This document shows positions 17,324 through 25,954 of a stretch of 64,000 bases of DNA, one piece after another. Position 1 is the first letter of the stretch. Every line of letters begins with the position of its first letter. The stretch lies in contig JAFXIC010000054.1 of assembly GCA_017533485.1 (NCBI GenBank), forward strand, positions 1 through 64,000, given 5' to 3'. This DNA comes from Oscillospiraceae bacterium (lineage in GTDB: Bacteria; Bacillota; Clostridia; Oscillospirales; Ruminococcaceae). Under the pieces are notes generated by a model, which ran no database searches, was not told where the DNA came from, and was given only the letters and a program-made list of their open reading frames with translations. The position numbers and the translations under genes were made by a program.

Positions 17324-17728
17324 ATGACGATTGCTCTGATTGCTCATGATGCAAAAAAAGAACTCATGATTCAGTTTTGCACGGCTTACTGCGGCATCTT
17401 ATCCCGACATACACTTTGTGCAACCGGCACAACCGGAAAGCAGGTAGCTGAAGCAACCGGTCTTTCCATTAAGAGATTCCTTAGCGGTGCGCAAGGCGGC
17501 GGTCAGGAAATTTGTGCGCGCATCTCCTGCGATGAAATTGATGTGCTCTTATTCTTCCGCGACCCCATCAATCCAAAGGCTTCTGAGCCAAACGATATGA
17601 ATCTCCTGCGTCTTTGCGACGTACACAATGTTCCGGTTGCTACCAATATCGCGACCGCCGAGGCACTGATTCTCGCCCTCGAACGCGGTGACTTAGATTG
17701 GCGTGAAATCGGCAACCCTGTAATGTAA
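17324..17728 (+). CDS. Methylglyoxal synthase homologue with altered catalytic residues
   Basis: A 134-residue protein with the MgsA fold signatures: IALIAHD at the start, the phosphate-binding ATGTTG (residues 33-38), FFRDPIN and IPVATN-type VPVATNIATAEALI. MgsA converts dihydroxyacetone phosphate to methylglyoxal. By ungapped comparison with remembered E. coli MgsA, catalytic Asp71 is Gly60 here (codon GGT at 17501-17503), His98 is Ser87 and Asp101 is Asn90, while Asp20 and Asp91 equivalents remain. Activity as methylglyoxal synthase is therefore doubtful; a phosphate-ligand sensor or other lyase is possible. The start at 17324 has AGAAAGGA upstream; an ORF from 17297 is less likely. A strong terminator follows. 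Confidence 0.82.
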   Translation: MTIALIAHDAKKELMIQFCTAYCGILSRHTLCATGTTGKQVAEATGLSIKRFLSGAQGGGQEICARISCDEIDVLLFFRDPINPKASEPNDMNLLRLCDVHNVPVATNIATAEALILALERGDLDWREIGNPVM

Positions 17729-17743
17729 GCTTTCTGACAGCTG

Positions 17744-17776
17744 AAATTGCCCCTTTGCCGAAAGGGGCAATTTTTT
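17744..17776 (+). terminator. Terminator after the MgsA homologue
   Basis: AAATTGCCCCTTT (17744-17756), loop GCCG, AAAGGGGCAATTT (17761-17773) with continuing T-run. Confidence 0.92.
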
Positions 17777-17820
17777 CTGCTTTTTCGAATACCCGCTATT
17801 TTACCGAAAGGATCAGATGT

Positions 17821-19125
17821 ATGGCAAAATATATTACCCGCCCAAACGGTACGGAAGATATTACCCCGAAAAATATCCACAAATGGCTTACGGTCGAGAA
17901 AATTGTCCGTGAGACTGCCGAGAAATTCGGATTCTCCGAAATTCGTGTTCCGACCTTCGAAACAACCGAGCTCTTCCAGCGTTCGGTCGGCGAAACAACG
18001 GATGTCGTCCAGAAGGAAATGTACTCGGTTACCGCAAAGGAAACTGTCTTTACACTCCGTCCGGAGGGAACTGCCGGTACCATCCGCGCTATGCTCCAAA
18101 ACGGAATGCTCTCCGAAGCGCTCCCTCAGAAAGTCTTCTATATCCTCTCCTGTTTCCGCCACGAACGCCCGCAGGCCGGAAGACTTCGTGAATTCCATCA
18201 GTTCGGTATCGAAATGGCCGGTTCTTCTTCACCATATGCCGACGCGGAAGTCATTTTACTCGCCAAAAATGTCCTCGATACCTGCGGACTCAAGAATATT
18301 ATCCTCCATATCAACAGCATCGGATGTCCGGAATGCCGCGCAAAATACTATGACGCGCTCAAAGCCTATTTTGCCAACGCAACCGATCAGCTCTGTGAAA
18401 CCTGTCTCGGACGCCTCGAACGCAACCCGATGCGCATCCTTGACTGCAAAAGTCCCATCTGTCAGGAAATTGCAAAGGATGCACCGCTCATCCTCGACTT
18501 CCTTTGTGAGGACTGTAAAGCACATTTCGATACCCTCCAGACTGCCCTCCACGACATGAACATCGAATTCTCGATTGATCCCCATATCGTCCGCGGACTC
18601 GATTACTATACCAAAACCGTTTTCGAATTTATCTCGACCGATATCGGCGCTCAGGGTACTGTCTGCGGCGGCGGAAGATACGACGGACTCATCGAACAGC
18701 TCGGCGGTCAGAAAATTCCTGCGCTCGGCTTCGGCATGGGACTCGAACGACTGATCCTCACAATGGAAAATCAGGGCTGTGAATTCATGGAATCCAGCCA
18801 CTGCAATGTCTACCTCGCACCCATGGATGACGCCGCACGCCCTGTGGCAATGAACCTTGCCGCTCAGCTTCGGGATGCAGGGATTCGTGCGGAATTCGAC
18901 CTCGCAAACCGTACCTTTAAGGCGCAGATGAAATATGCCGATAAGCTCGGTACCGATTACCTGATCGTGCTCGGTTCGAATGAACTCTCCGAACAGTCCG
19001 CTCAGCTCAAAAACATGAAAACCGGTCAGCAGCGTCCGATCCGCCTCGATGCTCATTTTATCGAGGATTATACCGAAATTTCTCTGACCGACCTGTTCGG
19101 CAGCCCGGAATCTGCACGCCGCTGA
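17821..19125 (+). CDS. hisS: Histidyl-tRNA synthetase
   Basis: A 434-residue class II aminoacyl-tRNA synthetase. TRPNGTEDITP opens the protein. Motif 2 is in the CFRHERPQAGRLREFHQFG segment, the histidine-binding RGLDYYTKTVFEF is present, and motif 3 contains GFGMGLERL. The C-terminal anticodon-binding domain follows. The ATG at 17821 has AAAGGA about 8 nt upstream; the longer open frame starts before the preceding terminator and is rejected. It begins an apparent operon with a PBP2, ilvN and an ArsC-like gene. Confidence 0.95.
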   Translation: MAKYITRPNGTEDITPKNIHKWLTVEKIVRETAEKFGFSEIRVPTFETTELFQRSVGETTDVVQKEMYSVTAKETVFTLRPEGTAGTIRAMLQNGMLSEALPQKVFYILSCFRHERPQAGRLREFHQFGIEMAGSSSPYADAEVILLAKNVLDTCGLKNIILHINSIGCPECRAKYYDALKAYFANATDQLCETCLGRLERNPMRILDCKSPICQEIAKDAPLILDFLCEDCKAHFDTLQTALHDMNIEFSIDPHIVRGLDYYTKTVFEFISTDIGAQGTVCGGGRYDGLIEQLGGQKIPALGFGMGLERLILTMENQGCEFMESSHCNVYLAPMDDAARPVAMNLAAQLRDAGIRAEFDLANRTFKAQMKYADKLGTDYLIVLGSNELSEQSAQLKNMKTGQQRPIRLDAHFIEDYTEISLTDLFGSPESARR

Positions 19126-19179
19126 TACCGCGCCCGCCGATCACACCCTTTCTTCCACTTTACAGGAGTTCGTGTAAAC

Positions 19180-21201
19180 ATGAAAGAAATTTTACGTCAG
19201 CTCTCCGAATTCGTCCGCAATACCTTCCTCATCCTTCTTGTCCTCACCGCCGGTGCACTCGCTGTCTACCGTCTGATGATGCTCCAGATCGTTGCGTCCG
19301 ATGAGGAAACACCCGCTGTGACGAATGTCAGCGTCTATTCTCAGGTGATGCCTGCAACACGCGGAGAAATTGTGGACTGTACCGGAAAACCAATCGTTTC
19401 CAATAAAATCGGCTATAACCTCATCATCGAAAAAGCCTACTTCCCCTATGACCATGCCGAGGGCAACGACATCCTCCTCAGTATCGTCAGAATTCTGGAG
19501 GAGGAAGGATATGACTGGAACGATTCGCTCCCGATCTCTAAGGTTCAGCCCTATACCTTTACCACCACCGATGAAAAGGTGCTCGAAAAGCTAAAATCCG
19601 ATATTAAGGTCAATAACTATGCAACTGCGGAAAACTGTATTCAGGGACTTATGACCGACTATCGGATCTCGGATGCCTATACCGCAAAGGATCAGCGTAT
19701 TCTTGCCGGCATCCGCTATGAAATGCTCGCCAGAAACTTCTCGATGTCCAATGTATTCTACCTCGCGAATGATGTGGATATCGACACCGTAACCCGTATC
19801 AAGGAAATGCGCCTCTCCCTCAAGGGCGTCAATATCGTCGAGGAAGCCATCCGTACCATCGAACAGGGCGATATCATTCCCCATGAAATCGGCTATGTCG
19901 GCCCGATTTACAGCGAGGAAGAATATGATAAGCTCCTCGAAAACGGCCATGATGACTATGAACTTTCCGATATGGTCGGAAAAAGCGGCCTCGAATCGGC
20001 TTGTGAAAGCAGCCTCCGCGGCTTCAACGGCACAAAAGAAATTACTGTCACAAACGGTGAGGTCAGCTCTGTCGCCGTCACGGAAGAACCGATCGGCGGT
20101 CAGACTATCCAGCTTACCCTCAACAGCGATTTCCAGCGTGAACTTCAGTCCCTCCTCGCCGATTACTGCACGCACCTCCGCAACACCGATCGGGAATGCA
20201 GAAACGCAAACTGCGGCGCAATCTCGGTGCTCGATACCACCGATAATTCCGTCCTCGGTCTTGCAACCGTCCCCACCTATGACCTCAATGTTTTCCTCGA
20301 TGACTATGACTCTGTCCTCAACGGCGCCAATACCCCGCTGGTCAATCGTGCGACAGACGGTCTTTACCGCCCCGGCTCTACCTTTAAAACCATTACTGCA
20401 ACCGCCGGACTCAATGAGGGCATTATTACGGGTACGTCCAATTTCTACTGCAACCAGAATTATAAGTATATCGACACCATGTTCCACTGTACCGGCAATC
20501 ATAAGTATCTCAATGTCGCGCGTGCACTCACGGTCTCCTGCAACATCTTCTTCTATGAAACAGGACTGAAGCTCGGAATCGACCGCCTTGTACAGTATGA
20601 ACAGCTCTATGGACTGGGCAGCCCGCTCGGACTCGAATCCGGTGACAGCGGCGGCTATCTCGCCTGTCCCGAAACCTTCGACAATCTCGGAATCGACTGG
20701 TATGTCGGTGAAATCACGCAGGCCTCTATCGGACAATCCGAAATTCAGGTCACCCCTTTACAGATGTCCGTCGTCGCCAGCACCATCGCCAATGAGGGCA
20801 TACGCTATCAGCCCCATCTCATCCGCCGCGTCTGGAATAATGCCATGACGCAGACAATCTCGGAAACCGAACCGGTTGTCGCCGCTTCCATCCCTGTACG
20901 TGCAAACGGGCTTTATGCCGATATTGAACAGGGTATGATCGGTGCAGCACAGACCAAAATGCCGAATCAGTATGACCTCAATCACCTCGGCTTTCAGGTT
21001 GCCATCAAAACCGGTACCCCCCAGTCTCCGCGTGGTACGGACAGCTTCGTCATCGGCTATGCACCCGCCAATAAACCCGAAATCGCTTTCTGTGCCATGG
21101 TCGAGGGCGGAAAAAATGCGAAGTATATGGTCAGACAGATTCTCGAACTGTATGCGAAATATTATCCCGATACCACGATCGGAAGAGCCCTCAAATCATA
21201 A
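19180..21201 (+). CDS. Class B penicillin-binding protein (PBP2-like transpeptidase)
   Basis: A 673-residue D,D-transpeptidase that cross-links peptidoglycan outside the cell, anchored by one N-terminal helix (about residues 15-35). The PATRGEIVD motif starts the pedestal domain. The catalytic triad motifs are STFK (RPGSTFKT), SCN (VSCNIFF) and KTG (AIKTGTPQ). CAGGAG precedes the ATG. It lies 54 nt after hisS and 11 nt before ilvN, so it is presumably co-transcribed. Which pathway (elongation MrdA-like or sporulation/division type) it serves cannot be told here; no mreBCD or rodA is adjacent. Confidence 0.9.
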   Translation: MKEILRQLSEFVRNTFLILLVLTAGALAVYRLMMLQIVASDEETPAVTNVSVYSQVMPATRGEIVDCTGKPIVSNKIGYNLIIEKAYFPYDHAEGNDILLSIVRILEEEGYDWNDSLPISKVQPYTFTTTDEKVLEKLKSDIKVNNYATAENCIQGLMTDYRISDAYTAKDQRILAGIRYEMLARNFSMSNVFYLANDVDIDTVTRIKEMRLSLKGVNIVEEAIRTIEQGDIIPHEIGYVGPIYSEEEYDKLLENGHDDYELSDMVGKSGLESACESSLRGFNGTKEITVTNGEVSSVAVTEEPIGGQTIQLTLNSDFQRELQSLLADYCTHLRNTDRECRNANCGAISVLDTTDNSVLGLATVPTYDLNVFLDDYDSVLNGANTPLVNRATDGLYRPGSTFKTITATAGLNEGIITGTSNFYCNQNYKYIDTMFHCTGNHKYLNVARALTVSCNIFFYETGLKLGIDRLVQYEQLYGLGSPLGLESGDSGGYLACPETFDNLGIDWYVGEITQASIGQSEIQVTPLQMSVVASTIANEGIRYQPHLIRRVWNNAMTQTISETEPVVAASIPVRANGLYADIEQGMIGAAQTKMPNQYDLNHLGFQVAIKTGTPQSPRGTDSFVIGYAPANKPEIAFCAMVEGGKNAKYMVRQILELYAKYYPDTTIGRALKS

Positions 21202-21212
21202 AAGGAGCAGTT

Positions 21213-21698
21213 ATGGAACAAGTTGAACAATATGTCATCAGCATCCTCGTCGCAAACCAGTTTGGTGTCTTAACCCGTGTTTCTGCCATGTTCGCACGCC
21301 GCGGCTTCAATATCGACAGCCTCACCGTCGGCGAAACCGAAACACCTGCACTCTCCCGTATTACGGTTGTCGCGCACGGCAGTCAGCACGAAAAGGAACA
21401 GATGCTCCGTCAGCTCGAAAAACTTGAAGATGTCACCGAAATCCGTGAGATGCCCCCACAAAACAGTATGCATCGTGAGCTTCTCCTCATTAAGGTACAT
21501 TCAACGGCTGAAAACCGCCACGAGATTCTGGATGTCGTCAGCGTCTTTCGCTCCAAAATTATCGACTATGCAACCGATTCCATCAGCATCGAAATCACCG
21601 GCGAATCCTCAAAGCTGAATGCATTCATCGAACTGATGCGGCCGTTCGGAATTATCAAGCTTTGCCGAACCGGTATCGTTGCACTCGAACGCGGCTGA
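21213..21698 (+). CDS. ilvN: Acetolactate synthase small (regulatory) subunit
   Basis: A 161-residue protein with an N-terminal ACT domain (YVISILVANQFGVLTRVSAMF, RRGFNIDSLTVG) and the conserved C-terminal regulatory half. It confers valine feedback on the catalytic subunit in branched-chain amino-acid synthesis. AAAGGAG precedes the ATG. The catalytic ilvB is not in the window, so the subunits are encoded apart, which is unusual for this pair. Confidence 0.93.
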   Translation: MEQVEQYVISILVANQFGVLTRVSAMFARRGFNIDSLTVGETETPALSRITVVAHGSQHEKEQMLRQLEKLEDVTEIREMPPQNSMHRELLLIKVHSTAENRHEILDVVSVFRSKIIDYATDSISIEITGESSKLNAFIELMRPFGIIKLCRTGIVALERG

Positions 21699-21719
21699 GA
21701 AAGGAGCAAAATCCACCCT

Positions 21720-22064
21720 ATGAATATTCAGATTTTTGGAAAATCCAAATGCTTCGATACGAAAAAAGCAGAACGCTTCTTTCGGGAACGCCATATCCCC
21801 TTTCAGTCCGTTGATCTCCCGACCAAAGGACTGAGCAAACGAGAGCTGGAGAGTGTCATCCGGAGCGTCGGCAGCATCGAGCTGCTCCTCAACGAAAAAC
21901 ACCCCGATGCGGCACTCGTCACCTATCTCCTGCCTGACGCGCAGTTCGAAAAGCTGCTCGAAAATCCCGCGCTTCTGCGCACGCCGATCGTCCGCAATGG
22001 ACAGAAAGCTACCGTCGGTGAAGCTTCCGCAGTCTGGACGGCATGGATCAAGGAATCCAAATAA
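21720..22064 (+). CDS. ArsC/Spx-family thioredoxin-fold protein
   Basis: A 114-residue protein of the arsenate-reductase-like family: IFGKSKCFDTKKAERFF with one N-terminal Cys, LSKRELESVI, and RTPIVRNGQKATVG near the end with the cis-Pro region. It has no CxxC pair, so it is closer to YffB-type proteins than to the regulator Spx. Its role is unknown; redox or glutathione-like chemistry is the family theme. AAAGGAG precedes it and it ends the hisS-PBP2-ilvN unit before a terminator. Confidence 0.82.
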   Translation: MNIQIFGKSKCFDTKKAERFFRERHIPFQSVDLPTKGLSKRELESVIRSVGSIELLLNEKHPDAALVTYLLPDAQFEKLLENPALLRTPIVRNGQKATVGEASAVWTAWIKESK

Positions 22065-22100
22065 GCGGCTGCTCCCCCCCATACCCGCATATACAACAAA

Positions 22101-22138
22101 CGACCGAACTGCCCATACCAAGCAGTTCGGTCGTTTTT
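22101..22138. terminator. Bidirectional terminator
   Basis: CGACCGAACTGC (22101-22112), loop CCATACCAA, GCAGTTCGGTCG (22122-22133), T-run to the right and A-run to the left. It serves the ArsC-like gene (+) and the M23 peptidase gene (-). The loop is identical to that of the terminator at 13295. Confidence 0.92.
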
Positions 22139-22159
22139 ATCGCAGCAGCATCCTTTTTT

Positions 22160-23824
22160 CTACTCTGCATTCACGCGGAGAAAGGAAGCCGGGTCATAAT
22201 TTACACCGTCAATCCGCACCTCGAAATGCAGGTGGTTTCCGGTCGAGTTTCCGGTCGAACCTACCAGCCCGATGACCTGACCGCGCTTCACCGCCAGCCC
22301 CGGTGACCCAAGCAGCAGACTGCAATGGGCATACAGCGTTTCTCTGCCCTCCCCATGATCTATCATCAGGTAATAGCCATAGCTGTCACTCCACGCGGCT
22401 TTTGTCACAACACCGTCATCGGCTGCATAAATCTCACTTTGAAACGGTGCCGCAATATCCAGACCACGATGATTCCGGTTGCTGATATAATAATCACTGA
22501 TTCTGCCGCCGTTGACCGGCCATCCGTATTCTCCCGTCCCGTAAAGCACAGTGGTTTTGCTCGCCGGTGCCGCGACATAGGTTCCGATTCCGATTTCTTC
22601 GGTGACGGGTGCCTCTATCAGCCGCGATTCCAGCATCATCCTTCGGACCTCCGCACCGTTGACATACGTAATCCGCATCAGATTTTCCTTTTCCCCCATC
22701 CTGCCGCGCTGTAATACCGCACGTTCTCCGATCGGGAGCTTTGCGGTTTCGACCTCAACAGTATCATAATTGATAAAGGATACGCTCTCCTTCGTTTTCG
22801 TATAGATAATCGGCATACTCCGCTCCTCTACCGGTACTCTGACGCTCGCGCCTTCCTCCGGTATATCCGGAATTTCAGGATTCAATGTCCGCAGGTATTC
22901 CGGAGTTGTGCTGTACCGCTGTGCAATCTGATGGAGCGTATCATTCTGCACGGCATGATATACTGCGGTACAATCGGAAACGGCTGTCAGCTTCCCGATA
23001 ATCGCCTCCGCTTCCGTCAGATTGCTCTCTAAGTATGTCCCTTCGATATATTCCATCGAATCCGAATAGTAAACTTCCTCCGCGTCTGCATCCAGATTGT
23101 TCGCAAATTCGGAAAGCTGTCTGGCAAGCGCATAGCGGATCGGAGCGGGGTCTGCGACCGCACCCAGAAATTCTTCCCCGCGGTACACCCCATATCCCTT
23201 ACAAAGCGCAATCCCCGATATCTCCAGCATCCTGTCCGCCAGACTTCCTGCTGTCAGATAAGCGTCTATGTCCTCACAGCTCACGAGCCGCAGCGATCGT
23301 GTAAAGGATACCTCCGGCGGCGATTCCGCATACGACAGGCGTGTACGGACAATCGCCTCCGCTTTCTCATAATCCGATTCTTCTGCAATATATCCGAGCG
23401 TCCTTCCGTTTACTGTCACGCGCAGCCCATATTCCCTTTGCATCCCATACCGGACGACTGCAAATAAAAATCCACAGCAGACCATCACCAGTCCATATCG
23501 CAAAAGCGTAATGAACACGCCGTTTTCACTGAAAATTCCATACAGCACACTCTGACAGACTGTCCGGAATTTTATGCCGGAACGCTCGTGTCTGACCGCT
23601 TTCCAGTCCGAATAGATCTGTTCTGCATCCTTTCGGTGCAGACGAATCGGTGACGCCAGTATCCCAAGCATCCACCGCAGAATCCGGATTGCACCATGCA
23701 GCAGATCTCCGCCCAGCTGCATCAGTCCGCTCGGAATCAAAAGTAAACAGAAGCCTGCTGTCCGCAAGATCCGCTTCCCATATCGTCCAAACCCTCCCGA
23801 CGTACCATTTCCCCCTTTCTGCAC
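22160..23824 (-). CDS. Membrane-anchored M23 metallopeptidase with LysM and G5-like domains
   Basis: An approximately 554-residue cell-wall hydrolase. Membrane segments near the N-terminus are followed by an external region. A LysM module (YHAVQNDTLHQIAQRYSTTPEYL) leads into a G5-like domain, then a LytM/M23 domain: NHRGLDIAAP and HCSLLLGSPG, ending with GNHLHFEVRIDG, which carry the zinc ligands. The start is uncertain: the frame is open to 23968, but a promoter -10 at 23846-23851 lies inside that extension. The next candidate is GTG at 23824, without a good ribosome-binding site, while an ATG with a good one at about 23810 is in another frame. The gene is monocistronic. It likely cuts peptidoglycan peptides. 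Confidence 0.8.
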   Translation of the reverse strand: MQKGGNGTSGGFGRYGKRILRTAGFCLLLIPSGLMQLGGDLLHGAIRILRWMLGILASPIRLHRKDAEQIYSDWKAVRHERSGIKFRTVCQSVLYGIFSENGVFITLLRYGLVMVCCGFLFAVVRYGMQREYGLRVTVNGRTLGYIAEESDYEKAEAIVRTRLSYAESPPEVSFTRSLRLVSCEDIDAYLTAGSLADRMLEISGIALCKGYGVYRGEEFLGAVADPAPIRYALARQLSEFANNLDADAEEVYYSDSMEYIEGTYLESNLTEAEAIIGKLTAVSDCTAVYHAVQNDTLHQIAQRYSTTPEYLRTLNPEIPDIPEEGASVRVPVEERSMPIIYTKTKESVSFINYDTVEVETAKLPIGERAVLQRGRMGEKENLMRITYVNGAEVRRMMLESRLIEAPVTEEIGIGTYVAAPASKTTVLYGTGEYGWPVNGGRISDYYISNRNHRGLDIAAPFQSEIYAADDGVVTKAAWSDSYGYYLMIDHGEGRETLYAHCSLLLGSPGLAVKRGQVIGLVGSTGNSTGNHLHFEVRIDGVNYDPASFLRVNAE

Positions 23825-23845
23825 GCTCTGAAAAAGCCTGTTTCC

Positions 23846-23873
23846 ATTATACCACAATCCACCGAAAGCGCAA
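23846..23873 (-). promoter_or_regulatory. Promoter of the M23 peptidase gene
   Basis: On the minus strand TTGCGC (23868-23873), 16-bp spacer, TATAAT (23846-23851), extended TGG. It implies that translation starts downstream of about 23838. Confidence 0.75.
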
Positions 23874-24033
23874 GCCTTTTCCATCCGATTTGGATATATT
23901 GCAAAAGTATTGACAAATTCCGACGCCAATCCACGGAAATGCTCCACAAAGAATCCTGTCGGAAACACACACCCGCCTTGACACCCCCTTGTTGATCGAA
24001 ATCAAAAATCATTCTCCGGACACAGAAAATCCG

Positions 24034-24062
24034 TTGACAAAACCAGAATTTTGTGATATAAT
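24034..24062 (+). promoter_or_regulatory. Promoter of the zinc-ribbon/isp operon
   Basis: TTGACA (24034-24039), 17-bp spacer, TATAAT (24057-24062), extended TGA. Nothing else was seen between 23874 and 24033. Confidence 0.88.
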
Positions 24063-24104
24063 CATAAAAAGCGCAACCGCGCGATCATAAGGAGGTTATT
24101 CATT

Positions 24105-24677
24105 ATGGGATTTTTTGATAATCTTGCTGCATCCGTCAGCAAAACAACACGCGAAGTTTCCGACGGCGTAAAAGTGCTTGCCGATAAGAATCGTATCCGC
24201 AAGGACCTTGCTACCATCGAGAGTGAACTGCGTAACCGCTATCGTGATATCGGTCAGAAGTTCTATGACGAAAATAAAGACAATATCCCTGAAGCGTATG
24301 CTGAGCTCTTCGACAGCATCGTTACCCTCAGCAACAATCTCGCTGCAAAACAGCACGAGCTTGATGCCATCGACGGCACCATCACCTGTGCAGCCTGCGG
24401 CAAGCAGCTCCCCAAAGATACGAAGTTCTGCTCCGGCTGCGGTGCAACAGTTGTTCGTCCGGAGGTCGAAGCACCCCGTGCAGCTGTCTGCCAGAACTGC
24501 GGCGTTGCAGTCGCTCCGGATGCTGCTTTCTGTGCATCCTGCGGCAATAAAGTAGAAGCTGAAGTACCTGCTGTTCCGGCTGCTCCCGCAAACGTCTGCC
24601 CGAACTGCGGCGAAACCCTCGCTTCCGATGCTATCTTCTGTGCGAACTGCGGCACAAAGGCTCCGGGACTTGAATAA
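24105..24677 (+). CDS. Triple zinc-ribbon protein with N-terminal helical domain
   Basis: A 190-residue soluble protein. Residues 1-90 are helical and start FFDNLAASVSKTTREVSDGVKVL. Three zinc ribbons of the CxxC-x10-CxxC type follow (CAACGKQL...CSGCG, CQNCGV...CASCG, CPNCGE...CANCG), joined by short Ala/Pro/Val linkers. Such proteins are common in Clostridia and Ruminococcus, usually without assigned role. AAGGAGG precedes the ATG. Its last codons overlap the start of ispD. Confidence 0.85.
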   Translation: MGFFDNLAASVSKTTREVSDGVKVLADKNRIRKDLATIESELRNRYRDIGQKFYDENKDNIPEAYAELFDSIVTLSNNLAAKQHELDAIDGTITCAACGKQLPKDTKFCSGCGATVVRPEVEAPRAAVCQNCGVAVAPDAAFCASCGNKVEAEVPAVPAAPANVCPNCGETLASDAIFCANCGTKAPGLE

Positions 24678-25398
24678 TCATCATCCGGACTTCATTCCGG
24701 ATACCGCGGTGCTTCTGGTCTGTGCCGGAAACGCAACCAGAATGCGCGGAATCCATAAAATTCTGCATCCACTTGGAGATGCACCTGTTTTGGAACACTC
24801 GCTCCGCACGTTTTGCAATTGCGAAAGCGTGACGGAGCTTGTTGTTGTTTGCAGAAAACAGGATTTTGATGAATTTTCCGATATCATCAGCCGACTCTCC
24901 CTGACGCGCCCGATTACACTTGTCGAAGGCGGCGAAACCCGCCAGCAGAGCGTCCGGAACGGGTTTTCGGCGCTCTCCCCCCAAGTGCAGTATGTCGCCG
25001 TACATGACGGCGCAAGACCGCTGGTACGGAAATCCGATGTCGAACAGGTCATTGCTGACGCCAGAATATTCGGGGCAGCAACCCTTGGTGTCCCCGCAAA
25101 GGATACCATTAAGGTTGTACACGACGGATTTATCACCGATACGCCTGACCGCGCGACACTCTTCCTTACCCAGACACCGCAGGTCTTCCGCCGCTCCCTC
25201 TATGAACAGGCTTCCGAGCACGCCCGAACACTCGGTCAGGATTTTACCGATGACTGTCAGCTCATCGAGGCGCTCGGTGTTCATGTCAAGATGACCATCG
25301 GCTCCTATTACAATATCAAGCTTACGACACCGGAGGATTTTGCGATCGCAGAAGCGCTCCTCAATTCTATCCGGAATCATCCTACGGAGGTATTCTGA
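24670..25398 (+). CDS. ispD: 2-C-methyl-D-erythritol 4-phosphate cytidylyltransferase
   Basis: Third step of the MEP isoprenoid pathway: MEP plus CTP to [18 protein letters not shown] is a variant of the usual AAGxGxRM nucleotide loop, with the catalytic Lys nearby (HKILHPLG). [11 protein letters not shown] and VPAKDTIK are family signatures, and TQTPQVF is conserved. The best start is TTG at 24670, 9 nt after AAAGG, which overlaps the zinc-ribbon gene by 8 nt; the ATG at 24628 lies deeper inside that gene and lacks a ribosome-binding site. Length 242 residues. ispF follows immediately. Confidence 0.9.
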   Translation: MNNHHPDFIPDTAVLLVCAGNATRMRGIHKILHPLGDAPVLEHSLRTFCNCESVTELVVVCRKQDFDEFSDIISRLSLTRPITLVEGGETRQQSVRNGFSALSPQVQYVAVHDGARPLVRKSDVEQVIADARIFGAATLGVPAKDTIKVVHDGFITDTPDRATLFLTQTPQVFRRSLYEQASEHARTLGQDFTDDCQLIEALGVHVKMTIGSYYNIKLTTPEDFAIAEALLNSIRNHPTEVF

Positions 25399-25399
25399 T

Positions 25400-25930
25400 A
25401 TGCTGAGTCCTATTCGAATCGGTCATGGCTATGATGTACATCGTCTTACAACAGATCGCAAGCTGATTCTCGGCGGCGTCGATATCCCCCATACTTACGG
25501 TCTTCTCGGTCATTCCGATGCCGATGTGCTGACCCATGCGGTTATGGACGCCATGCTGGGTGCACTCGCGCTCGGTGATATCGGTCAGCATTTTCCTGAT
25601 ACGGATCCGCGCTATGCCGGCGCCGACAGCCTCAGACTTCTGTTTCATGTCAACAGTCTCATTCAGCATGAGGGCTGGCAGATCGGAAACCTCGACGCCA
25701 CAATCCTTGCGCAGGCACCAAAGCTTGCACCGCATATCCCACAGATGCGAAAAAATCTTGCCGAGAAACTGGGATGTGATCTCTCCCAGGTCAGCGTCAA
25801 GGCAACCACAGAGGAAAAACTGGGCTTTACCGGAAAAGAGGAGGGAATCGCTGCACACTGTGTCGTTCTCTTAACCCGTATCCCAACACCGTTCCAGCCC
25901 CGCCCTTCGGGACGTATCCTTCCGCTCTAA
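25400..25930 (+). CDS. ispF: 2-C-methyl-D-erythritol 2,4-cyclodiphosphate synthase
   Basis: Fifth step of the MEP pathway. [12 protein letters not shown] carries the DxH zinc ligands, [24 protein letters not shown] sequence holds the third His, and [12 protein letters not shown] is the substrate loop. The 176 residues include a slightly long C-terminal tail ([12 protein letters not shown]). The ATG at 25400 has CGGAGG 9 nt upstream and starts one base after the ispD stop, so the pair is coupled. Confidence 0.95.
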   Translation: MLSPIRIGHGYDVHRLTTDRKLILGGVDIPHTYGLLGHSDADVLTHAVMDAMLGALALGDIGQHFPDTDPRYAGADSLRLLFHVNSLIQHEGWQIGNLDATILAQAPKLAPHIPQMRKNLAEKLGCDLSQVSVKATTEEKLGFTGKEEGIAAHCVVLLTRIPTPFQPRPSGRILPL

Positions 25931-25954
25931 TCCCCCCATCAGAGGTATCTCATC

